The notes under the pieces are model-generated. The model did not search any database. It had not been told where the DNA came from and saw only the letters and a list, made by a program, of their open reading frames with translations. From Acidobacteriaceae bacterium (lineage in GTDB: Bacteria > Acidobacteriota > Terriglobia > Terriglobales > Acidobacteriaceae): 5,232 nt of DNA. Position 1 is the stretch's first letter. Each line of letters starts with the position of its first letter. Positions 1 to 5,232 of the stretch are shown here, piece by piece. Both the position numbers and the translations under genes were made by a program. The stretch is from positions 8,247 through 13,478 of the forward strand of contig PMCH01000279.1 of assembly GCA_003154055.1 (NCBI GenBank), in the 5' to 3' direction.

Positions 1-995
1 CGGAATTGAAGCTCGGCATACGAGTCGTCAATCTCCGCCGCCAGGAGGTAGAGTTTCAGCGCTTCCGCATACGAGCCCGAGTCCTGGAGTTGCGCGCCGC
101 GCTGGACAAGATCGGTCCAGGAATTCAGGGCATCCGGTTTCAGGCCCGGGCGGTGCGAGGAAGCGAATGGGGCGCAGTCCTTCAAGTTCGTTGCGACCGT
201 GCTGACCAGGACTTTTGCCCCCGAACTTCGCGCCACCGCGACCATGTCGTGGAGATTGGCCGCGAAATTCGCGTAAGCACGGGTCATCAGCGGGGAATCG
301 GCCCGCACCTGCTTGTCCAGGAACATTTCCATCCCGCGCCACTCCTGCGGGTCCTGCTTCGGACTGGTGGCCTTGGCCAGCAGTTGCCCGATTCGCGTGG
401 ACCGGACGAAGATGCTGGTGCGAATGACCGGGAGGCTCAGCGCGGGCGACGTCAACACCGTTCCCGGACCGAAGGGCCCGATGACTTCGTTGTTCCCGGT
501 GTAGATGATGAACAGATCGGGCTGGTGCTGCGCCATGTCCTCCGCAATCGGCAACACGACGTAGGAGTTAATCGCGGTGGCGGCGGTGTTAATGACCTCG
601 AACTTCATCGCGGGGAAGCGGTTCCGCAGCATCACCTCGAGGTACCGGCTGAATCCGTAGGCTGGATCTGGATCTCCGTAGGCGGCCGATTCTCCGAGCA
701 CAAAGATCCGGAACGTGCCCCGCGGCTTGGCGGCCGGAATCGCATAGGGGTGCGGGGACCGGATCATCCCGTTGGGGAAGAATGGTTTCGTGAAAAACAC
801 GTTGTTGCAAACCGCCGCGTGGCCCTGGGCCCGGCAAAGTCGAGTGACGCCGGCCGGGGTGCCGATTCCGAGGACCCGTAACGCTCCCTCCGCAATCCCC
901 AGAATCAGAAGCGGCACGAGGACCGCGATTGCGATCTTCGCGGACCAGTGCGGCCACCGGGAAGCGGTGGGTATCATTTTTGCTGGAGATCCCAT
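1..995 (-). CDS. Membrane-anchored SGNH/GDSL-like hydrolase with TPR-like segment (C-terminus beyond window)
   Basis: The frame is open from an ATG at 995 to the window edge, giving 331 complete codons with no stop. Residues about 19-36 form one hydrophobic segment (IAIAVLVPLLILGIAEG) after a basic N-terminus, a signal anchor or uncleaved signal placing the body in the periplasm. An SGNH/GDSL-type block I follows at about 97-108 (IFVLGESAAYGD), with Ser103 as the expected nucleophile. A block III-like motif lies at 166-170 (TGNNE), where Gly167 and Asn169 match the oxyanion-hole pattern GxND but with Glu in place of Asp. The catalytic Asp/His block V would lie beyond the window. Residues about 296-326 (VQRGAQLQDSGSYAEALKLY region) look like a TPR helix pair. 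Substrate unknown; members of this superfamily include esterases and acyl-transfer enzymes acting on glycans or lipids. The start could be ATG 995 or the in-frame ATG 977; neither has a strong Shine-Dalgarno, and 995 has GAGAA seven bases upstream. The gene begins 44 bp after the TPR gene ends, so co-transcription is likely. Confidence 0.85.
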   Translation of the reverse strand, partial: MGSPAKMIPTASRWPHWSAKIAIAVLVPLLILGIAEGALRVLGIGTPAGVTRLCRAQGHAAVCNNVFFTKPFFPNGMIRSPHPYAIPAAKPRGTFRIFVLGESAAYGDPDPAYGFSRYLEVMLRNRFPAMKFEVINTAATAINSYVVLPIAEDMAQHQPDLFIIYTGNNEVIGPFGPGTVLTSPALSLPVIRTSIFVRSTRIGQLLAKATSPKQDPQEWRGMEMFLDKQVRADSPLMTRAYANFAANLHDMVAVARSSGAKVLVSTVATNLKDCAPFASSHRPGLKPDALNSWTDLVQRGAQLQDSGSYAEALKLYLLAAEIDDSYAELQF

Positions 996-1039
996 TTTGA
1001 CGTTCTCGCGCGCGAATCAGCTTGCATGCTGTTGATCGG

Positions 1040-1726
1040 CTACATGGTCGCAGGCTTGTCGGTTTTCGTGCCGGGGGCCATATCGGAATGCGCTTTTGCC
1101 TTCTCGATGAGTTGCTGAACTTTGGAGCGGTCGGGGTAGTCCGGAACCGCCTTCAGCAGTTGTTCCCAGCTCGCCACCGCCGCTTTGGCGTCGTTCTTGC
1201 CTTGCCACTGCACCATCCCCATATTGAACATCGTCTGGGCGTGCCTGGGGTCGTACTTCAGCACCGTACGAAACTCCTGCACCGCTCGATCCGCATCGCC
1301 CAGATAGTAGTAGGAGGTGCCGAGGTCGGTGCGAACGTCGGGATTCTTGGGGTCCGCTTTTAAAGACTGGTCATAGAACTTGACGGCCTCGCTGTAATTC
1401 CGCGTGTCGTAGTAGACATTGCCGATCTGGGCCAGAAGAGCGGGATCATTGGGGCTTGCCTGAAGGCGGGCCAGCAACGGCTCGGCCTGCTTATCCGCCA
1501 TGTGCTTCAGTTGCTCGGGAGTGACCTGGCCCTGACCGGCCGGCGTGCCCCGGGGCGCGGTCGAGGCCGCACTGGCACTCACGCTCGGAGATGCTTGCGA
1601 CGCTGAGCCGCGAAAGAAGTAGCCCATGCAAATGCCGACCAGCAGGCAAATTACCGCCAGCATGTAAGCCTGAAGACTCGTCCAGTTGGTCGAACGTCCC
1701 GCCTGATCCTGCCCCATTGTCCCCAT
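1040..1726 (-). CDS. Single-pass membrane-anchored TPR protein, possibly a cytochrome c assembly factor
   Basis: The product has up to 228 residues. A short N-terminus is followed by one transmembrane helix at about residues 18-38 (MLAVICLLVGICMGYFF core), then a low-complexity Ser/Ala/Pro linker (about 40-68), then at least three tandem TPR units at about 94-126, 127-160 and 161-196. The TPR pattern is clear, for example GNVYYDTRNYSEAVKFYDQS and LGTSYYYLGDADRAVQEF. The tail is hydrophilic and Lys-rich. The layout suggests a periplasmic TPR domain held at the inner membrane. CcmI/NrfG-type TPR proteins of this kind bind apocytochromes during heme attachment; the multiheme cytochrome gene next door makes that attractive, but it is inference, and a general scaffold is equally possible. 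Start choice: ATG 1726 directly abuts GGAAGG, leaving no spacing, whereas the in-frame ATG at 1717 lies nine bases after it and may be the true start (225 residues). The gene ends with TAG. It seems to have its own promoter at about 1774-1839. Confidence 0.9.
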   Translation of the reverse strand: MGTMGQDQAGRSTNWTSLQAYMLAVICLLVGICMGYFFRGSASQASPSVSASAASTAPRGTPAGQGQVTPEQLKHMADKQAEPLLARLQASPNDPALLAQIGNVYYDTRNYSEAVKFYDQSLKADPKNPDVRTDLGTSYYYLGDADRAVQEFRTVLKYDPRHAQTMFNMGMVQWQGKNDAKAAVASWEQLLKAVPDYPDRSKVQQLIEKAKAHSDMAPGTKTDKPATM

Positions 1727-1773
1727 CCTTCCGTTCCCGGCTTGCGCAACGCGTACTGCAATGTCTCAAGAGA

Positions 1774-1779
1774 ATTATT
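1774..1779 (-). promoter_or_regulatory. Candidate -10 box of the TPR-gene promoter
   Basis: The minus strand reads AATAAT here, five of six matches to TATAAT, in an AT-rich patch within an otherwise GC-rich spacer. The expected transcription start would be near 1767, leaving a leader of about 40-50 bases. The hexamer 17 bp upstream (ATGCCG, 1797-1802) does not resemble TTGACA, which fits a promoter that depends on an activator bound at the adjoining dyad. Prediction from sequence only. Confidence 0.45.
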
Positions 1780-1801
1780 GTTCCCGGGCCTTACACCGGC
1801 A

Positions 1802-1817
1802 TGTGATCCAGATCACA
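1802..1817. promoter_or_regulatory. CRP/FNR-family operator
   Basis: The sequence TGTGATCCAGATCACA is a perfect inverted repeat with 7-bp arms around a 2-bp centre. It matches the CRP consensus TGTGA-N6-TCACA exactly, and HcpR-type regulators of the same superfamily use a very similar sequence, so the actual regulator cannot be named. The site lies 44 bp past the cytochrome stop codon and about 76-100 bp upstream of the TPR start codons. Its centre (1809.5) is 33 bp from the centre of the candidate -10 box, matching class II activation with the activator overlapping the -35 region. No divergent gene exists, so the target should be the TPR gene and the SGNH gene behind it. Confidence 0.8.
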
Positions 1818-1823
1818 ATTTCC

Positions 1824-1839
1824 TGTGAGCGGTACCACA
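1824..1839. promoter_or_regulatory. Second, degenerate CRP/FNR-like site
   Basis: TGTGAGCGGTACCACA has the TGTGA-N6-TCACA form with one mismatch in the right arm (CCACA). Its centre is 22 bp from the centre of the strong operator, about two helical turns, so two dimers could bind on the same DNA face. Relative to the predicted start it would be centred near -64. One mismatch in a short pattern can arise by chance, so this is a suggestion supported mainly by its spacing. Confidence 0.35.
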
Positions 1840-1860
1840 TCGGGCTGCGGAGCCGGGCAG

Positions 1861-3849
1861 CTAGCGCCCCACGGTTTGCTTTTTTCCCGCCGCGGGAGCA
1901 GGAATGACGGAGCCGTCCGCGTTGTGGTCGTAGCCATGGCACATCAGCGTGCACGTATTGGTCGCCCGATTGTAAGAGATGGGCGCGCTTCCGTTCAGGC
2001 CCACCACGTTGGCGTCAAAATTCACCAGCCGCTCGCCGGTAATATTCCCCGACAGTGAGCCCATGCCGTGCGCCGTGTGACACGCGGAACAGGACATGCC
2101 TTGATCGGAAACGTGGGTGAGGTGACCGCCCTTCCCCGTGGAACCCGGCCTGAAGCTTGCGTCCGACAACACGTTGGTCAGGTCGTGACATTTCGCACAC
2201 AGGGCGTAGGGACCCGGACTGGCCCCACCGGCGCCCAGATCGGGATTCGGGAACAAATTCAAGACTGGACTGCCGGGGCCGTTGAGCGGAGGACTGTTGC
2301 CCGGAGCCACCTGGCTGAATTCATAGCGGCGCTCCATGATGTGCCCATAGGTGGAGCCGTGCGGCCCGCTTGGTCCCGACCCGCCGAATTCGCGGTTGTC
2401 GTCGCTGTTATGGCAGTCCGAACAGAACACCCTGGCTCCGGTACCCGCCCCCAGAGCGCGCTGGCTCGCCGTGCTGCCATCAAGGTTCAGCATGTAGGTA
2501 CGCAGACTGGGCTGCGGCCAGGGACTGCTGCTGTCATGGGTCACGGGGTGGCTGGAGGTGGCGGTCGCCGCGAACTCTGGAATCACATTCAAAGGATCGG
2601 CGGCGCTGACCGCCCGGATCGGAAAGTATCCGTAGATCTGCAGCCTTTGTTTGCCCGGACTCGTCCCATGGCATCGGAGGCAATTCTCGTATTGGTTGAC
2701 GGCCGGACGCACGACCGTCGTCCCGTCAGCGGCACTCACTCCGACTGTGCCGGTTTGAGATCCGCGAATTCCCGGCGGGGGAGAGAACGTCGTCACCTGG
2801 AACGACGAGTGTGCGTTGTGGCAATCGGCGCACGTCGAATGCCGGTTGTTCAACAGCACCGCCGGCTCCTCCGCGTCGTGCGGATTGTTTCCTGCCGGTA
2901 GCGGATGCCCGATCTTTCCCAACTCGGCATAGACGTTGGCCAGCGGCTGTTGGAGACTGGCGCTGCCGTTGTGGCAGGTGAAGCAATTCTGGGTGGCTGC
3001 ATCCATGTTCGCCTGCACCGGAACCGGGCCCCGCAGCAATTGCGCCGGGCCGTTCGAGTTATGCGCCATATGGCAGGACAGGCAGGCGAACTGCGCAACC
3101 GTGCTGTAGCTTCCGATCTTGGCTTCGACCGCGACCGCATTCCCAGAGGTCGCGTGAATGCTCGTCGACCATAGCGCCAGCGGGTTGACTTGCCCATTGA
3201 CCTGCCTGTCGTTCGGTTCATGGCAGGCCAGGCACATCTGGCCGTTGATGCTGTTCCGGACCAGAAAATTCGAGGAAACCGGATCAATGCCCTGGGCATG
3301 CGGCTCATGACAACTCGTGCACTCCACATTGCCCTTGATGAGCTTCACTTTTTGCAGCGGGTCGCTGGTGGTTCCAGTTGCCACCAGGCTGGCGACCAGA
3401 TTGGGAGAATCTTTCAGCGGCAGCTTGAAGCTGAACGGATGCGACCGCGTCAAATCGGTGCCGAATACGTCGCTCGTGTACATGGCCCCGGTCATGGAAA
3501 GCTGCCCATAGGGCACGCTGGTCCCAGGAGCGACCGTGCCATCGTGACAGCTCAAGCAGAGACTGCTGGAGGCGCCCAGAACAGGTTGCAGGCCGATATT
3601 CTGCTCCGTCTTGCTGGTGTAAGGGGTGTAGGTCTGGGCGGAGAGCGTCTGGCTCCACAGAGGGGTAAGCCCTCCGACGCCGGAGTGAGGCGCATGGCAG
3701 AACAGGCAAGCTCCCGAGGGGCCGCCCTTGATGGGTGCCGGGCCGGAGGGCGAGAGGTCGTGGATTCCAAGCGCGTCGCCCGTCATCTGCGCTTGTGCGC
3801 ACGGGAGAAGCCCGAGAATCAAGATGCAGGCAAGCCCGAGATTTTTCAC
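1861..3849 (-). CDS. Secreted dodecaheme-type c-type cytochrome (11 CXXCH + 1 CX3CH)
   Basis: The product has 662 residues and starts at GTG 3849. A Sec signal peptide covers residues 1-20, with a hydrophobic core (LGLACILILGLLP) and a likely cleavage after AQA. CXXCH heme-attachment motifs begin at residues 48, 98, 177, 206, 256, 289, 340, 390, 476, 551 and 587; a twelfth motif at 633-638 is CTLMCH, a CX3CH variant. Five of them are CXXCHxxH (doubled-CXXCH style), and SHP/GHP patterns occur at about 136, 314 and 433. I count 18 histidines outside the motifs, enough for bis-His ligation of every heme. The role is electron transfer in the periplasm or at the outer surface. At about 55 residues per heme it is far looser than MtrA-type barrel plugs and closer in size to MtrC-type outer-surface decahemes, but it has no convincing lipobox. 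It overlaps the upstream propeller gene by 4 bp (GTGA), has a strong Shine-Dalgarno, and ends with TAG. The exact physiological partner is unknown. Confidence 0.95.
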   Translation of the reverse strand: MKNLGLACILILGLLPCAQAQMTGDALGIHDLSPSGPAPIKGGPSGACLFCHAPHSGVGGLTPLWSQTLSAQTYTPYTSKTEQNIGLQPVLGASSSLCLSCHDGTVAPGTSVPYGQLSMTGAMYTSDVFGTDLTRSHPFSFKLPLKDSPNLVASLVATGTTSDPLQKVKLIKGNVECTSCHEPHAQGIDPVSSNFLVRNSINGQMCLACHEPNDRQVNGQVNPLALWSTSIHATSGNAVAVEAKIGSYSTVAQFACLSCHMAHNSNGPAQLLRGPVPVQANMDAATQNCFTCHNGSASLQQPLANVYAELGKIGHPLPAGNNPHDAEEPAVLLNNRHSTCADCHNAHSSFQVTTFSPPPGIRGSQTGTVGVSAADGTTVVRPAVNQYENCLRCHGTSPGKQRLQIYGYFPIRAVSAADPLNVIPEFAATATSSHPVTHDSSSPWPQPSLRTYMLNLDGSTASQRALGAGTGARVFCSDCHNSDDNREFGGSGPSGPHGSTYGHIMERRYEFSQVAPGNSPPLNGPGSPVLNLFPNPDLGAGGASPGPYALCAKCHDLTNVLSDASFRPGSTGKGGHLTHVSDQGMSCSACHTAHGMGSLSGNITGERLVNFDANVVGLNGSAPISYNRATNTCTLMCHGYDHNADGSVIPAPAAGKKQTVGR

Positions 3850-4961
3850 GGCTGACCTCCCTTGGCCTGCCGGGTAATTCCGGTATAGCGGAATACCTGG
3901 ACCCGCTGGTTGTAGGCATCCACCACAAAGACGCGATCCTCGCGATCGATGAACAATCCTGCCGGCAACTGAAAGTGTCCGGCGCCCGTACCCCGGCCTC
4001 CAAAGTAATACAGCAGGCGGCCTTCGCCGTCGAAAACCTGCACCACCGAGTAGAAGGCGTCCACCACGTAATAGTGGCCTTCGGAATCGACGGCGATACC
4101 CTTGGGCCGGAACATGTCGCCGCTGGAATCGCCGAGCTTGCCAATGGCGCTGCGAAATGCCCCCGACCGGTCGAGAAACTGGACCCGGAAGTTCATCGCG
4201 TCCACGACCGCCAGGGTCTGGTCGCGCAGCAGAACCTCGGTGGGGAAATTGAACTGGACTTCACCCGTGCCGCTCTTGCCGATCTTCTGCAGGATCTGGC
4301 CGTCGTTCAGGTCGAGCACGAAGACTTGGTTCCGCAGCGTGTCGGTCACATAGATCCGGTGGGCCTCCGAATCAATGGCGATCCCGGTGGGACGTTTGAA
4401 ATAGCCCTCGCCGCCCTTGATGCTGCCGATCACCCGGCGGTATTTCCCATCCGCGTCGAACACAAAAATCTTGCCCGCCTCGGAATCGGTTACGTAGATG
4501 TTGTCCTGGGCATCAACCGCAACGCACTGCGGCTTGAGCATCGCGTCTTTGTCTTTATAGCGGCGCTGAAGGAACTTATACTTGTGCGCTGCGAAGTCGA
4601 AGACATGCACGCCGACCGCTCCCGGATCGGTAATGATGGCCCGCCCCTTCGAATCCACCGCGATGCTGTAGGGGCTCACCATGCGCTTGAAGTCCGGCTC
4701 GCCCGCGATCACATTCACCAGCTTGCCCCAGAAGCCGGGCTTGTTGCGCACTTCGCGTTCCGAAGCAAAACTGCGTTCCCAGGTGAGTTTGCGGCCGCCT
4801 TCCAGCAACAGGTCGGCAGGACGGACCTCCGCTTCCGGAGTAACTCTCCTGATCTTGACCTTCGCTGCCGAGGCAGTAACCAGCAGCAGAATCACACAGG
4901 CTAGCCTGATTGTGGTTCTGTGGAATTTTCTCCGCGCACCGGTCAGAAGAAATTGAACCAT
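3846..4961 (-). CDS. Secreted six-bladed NHL-repeat beta-propeller protein
   Basis: The product has 371 residues. A basic N-terminus (ARRKFHRTTIR) is followed by a hydrophobic stretch at about 19-33 (LACVILLLVTASAA), a probable Sec signal with cleavage near residue 31-33. Six NHL-type blades follow at about 91-135, 141-180, 187-229, 236-275, 282-322 and 329-360. They repeat a pattern of P.GIAVD, then IYVTD or VFVVD, then VQVFD, for example RPKGIAVDSEGHYYVVDAF in blade 5. Six blades would close one ring. NHL propellers are generally protein-binding or ligand-binding scaffolds; no heme motif or clear catalytic residues are visible, so no enzymatic role is claimed. The start codon overlaps the end of the barrel gene by 19 bp, and its stop overlaps the cytochrome start by 4 bp, so the three are probably made together. 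The upstream Shine-Dalgarno is weak, which suggests translation coupled to the barrel gene. A periplasmic or outer-membrane adaptor for the barrel-cytochrome pair is the likeliest role, by context only. Confidence 0.93.
   Translation of the reverse strand: MVQFLLTGARRKFHRTTIRLACVILLLVTASAAKVKIRRVTPEAEVRPADLLLEGGRKLTWERSFASEREVRNKPGFWGKLVNVIAGEPDFKRMVSPYSIAVDSKGRAIITDPGAVGVHVFDFAAHKYKFLQRRYKDKDAMLKPQCVAVDAQDNIYVTDSEAGKIFVFDADGKYRRVIGSIKGGEGYFKRPTGIAIDSEAHRIYVTDTLRNQVFVLDLNDGQILQKIGKSGTGEVQFNFPTEVLLRDQTLAVVDAMNFRVQFLDRSGAFRSAIGKLGDSSGDMFRPKGIAVDSEGHYYVVDAFYSVVQVFDGEGRLLYYFGGRGTGAGHFQLPAGLFIDREDRVFVVDAYNQRVQVFRYTGITRQAKGGQP
3855..3860 (-). promoter_or_regulatory. Shine-Dalgarno of the multiheme cytochrome gene
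   Basis: The minus strand reads AGGGAGGTCAGCC just before GTG 3849, giving a GGAGGT core with five bases of spacing. It lies inside the end of the propeller coding region. It supports the GTG start, which is also needed to include the signal peptide; the next Met (residue 22) would leave the signal peptide out. Confidence 0.8.
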
Positions 4962-5232
4962 CGGGAAACACCAACATAATACGTCGTCACGTCGGTCGGG
5001 TTAGTCCCTGCGGAGCCCAGGCCTTGCTGGAATCGAGTATAGCCCCCGGTGAGGTAGAGTTTCCGAACAGGATACCGGGCCTGCACGTTGAACATGTTCG
5101 TGTGGGTGCGCGTGTCGAGCGTAGGGGAAAGCGTATTGCTCAAGCTTCTCGAGAAGCTGCCGGTGAGCTGGAGCCTGCGGATCGGTGACCCGCCGGCTCC
5201 AAACGACCAGCCCCGGCCGTTGAACAGAATCA
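4943..5232 (-). CDS. C-terminal end of an outer-membrane beta-barrel (porin-like) protein, partial
   Basis: The frame is open from the window edge to a TGA at 4943-4945, giving 95 residues; the N-terminus lies outside. The sequence alternates polar and hydrophobic/aromatic residues in strand-length runs: WSFGAGG, RLQLTGSFSRSL, THTNMFNVQARYPV, RKLYLTGGYTRFQQG, then a last strand TTYYVGVSRWFNFF. The final Phe with aromatic residues before it is the hallmark recognised by the BAM assembly machinery. Strand count and pore size cannot be judged from this fragment. Because it lies directly upstream of, and overlaps, the propeller and multiheme cytochrome genes, it may be the barrel of a porin-cytochrome conduit, as MtrB/PioB or Geobacter OmbB-type proteins are; no direct homology to those families can be shown here. 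Other outer-membrane barrels remain possible. Confidence 0.8.
   Translation of the reverse strand, partial: ILFNGRGWSFGAGGSPIRRLQLTGSFSRSLSNTLSPTLDTRTHTNMFNVQARYPVRKLYLTGGYTRFQQGLGSAGTNPTDVTTYYVGVSRWFNFF

Larger units (their letters stand above)
1727..1860. other. Intergenic regulatory region between cytochrome and TPR genes
   Basis: This is the only sizeable non-coding stretch in the window. It holds the strong and weak CRP/FNR-like sites, the candidate -10 box and the GGAAGG ribosome-binding sequence at 1727-1732. No rho-independent terminator for the cytochrome operon is evident: a short GGCT/AGCC hairpin near 1845-1856 lacks a T-tract. Read-through from the cytochrome operon into the TPR gene therefore cannot be excluded. 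Confidence 0.7.

Noticed and set aside
6..881. 291-residue plus-strand open frame
   Set aside because: Arg/Gly/His-rich translation with no domain; it lies opposite the SGNH-like gene, which has clear motifs in its own frame.
589..957. 122-residue minus-strand frame, and a 104-residue one at 28-342
   Set aside because: Alternate frames within the SGNH-like gene; the frame with GES and TGNNE motifs is open across the whole interval.
1802..1817. Palindrome read as a terminator hairpin
   Set aside because: The arms would leave only a 2-nt loop and no T-tract follows on the minus strand; the match to the CRP consensus is a much better explanation.
1845..1856. GGCT/AGCC hairpin as terminator after the cytochrome gene
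   Set aside because: Only four base pairs, with no T-run downstream.
2068..2901. 277-residue plus-strand frame, and a 221-residue one at 3190-3855
   Set aside because: Both are antisense to the multiheme cytochrome coding region, where the heme motifs fix the true frame.
3799..3810. LLPC in the cytochrome signal peptide as a lipoprotein lipobox
   Set aside because: Pro before the Cys does not fit the lipobox, which prefers Gly, Ala or Ser there; cleavage after AQA by signal peptidase I fits better.
3305..4144. 279-residue minus-strand frame spanning the propeller-cytochrome junction
   Set aside because: It is an out-of-frame shadow, Ser/Arg-rich, without NHL or heme motifs; both genes it overlaps are well supported.
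3735..4904. 389-residue plus-strand open frame
   Set aside because: It is antisense to the propeller gene, whose six NHL repeats and signal peptide are unambiguous. Long antisense frames are common opposite GC-rich genes, and this one shows no recognisable domain.

Overview
The window is GC-rich, densely packed bacterial DNA, and every gene I can support lies on the minus strand. Read in the direction of transcription (from position 5232 down to 1), the order is as follows: the C-terminal end of an outer-membrane beta-barrel protein (cut by the window edge); a secreted six-bladed NHL beta-propeller protein; a large secreted multiheme c-type cytochrome with 11 CXXCH motifs and one atypical CX3CH motif; a 134-bp intergenic region holding a near-perfect CRP/FNR-family operator and a plausible -10 box; a single-pass membrane-anchored TPR protein; and a membrane-anchored SGNH/GDSL-like protein with a start of TPR-like sequence, cut by the other window edge.

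The combination suggests a Gram-negative, respiring environmental bacterium. The barrel ends in a terminal Phe, as outer-membrane proteins do, and the cytochrome needs a periplasm. Acidobacteriota is my best guess, from gene style and from the SGNH-plus-TPR membrane protein. This is inference only, because there is no rRNA or marker gene; Desulfuromonadales-like or other metal-respiring lineages are possible.

Layout: the barrel, propeller and cytochrome genes overlap end to start (19 bp and 4 bp) and are almost certainly one translationally coupled operon. A barrel porin with a large secreted multiheme cytochrome is the pattern of porin-cytochrome conduits that move electrons across the outer membrane, so an extracellular electron transfer or related respiratory role is the leading hypothesis, with the NHL propeller as a possible scaffold. 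Downstream, the TPR gene appears to have its own activator-dependent promoter: the operator centre lies about 33 bp upstream of the centre of a near-consensus -10 box, the geometry of a class II CRP/FNR promoter. A second, weaker site lies 22 bp further upstream. The TPR protein resembles periplasmic TPR modules such as those of CcmI/NrfG cytochrome c assembly factors, which would fit the neighbouring cytochrome, but this is not proven.

No tRNA, rRNA, CRISPR array, insertion sequence or convincing rho-independent terminator was seen. The long plus-strand open frames are antisense shadows of the minus-strand genes. No stretch over 300 bp lacks a gene.
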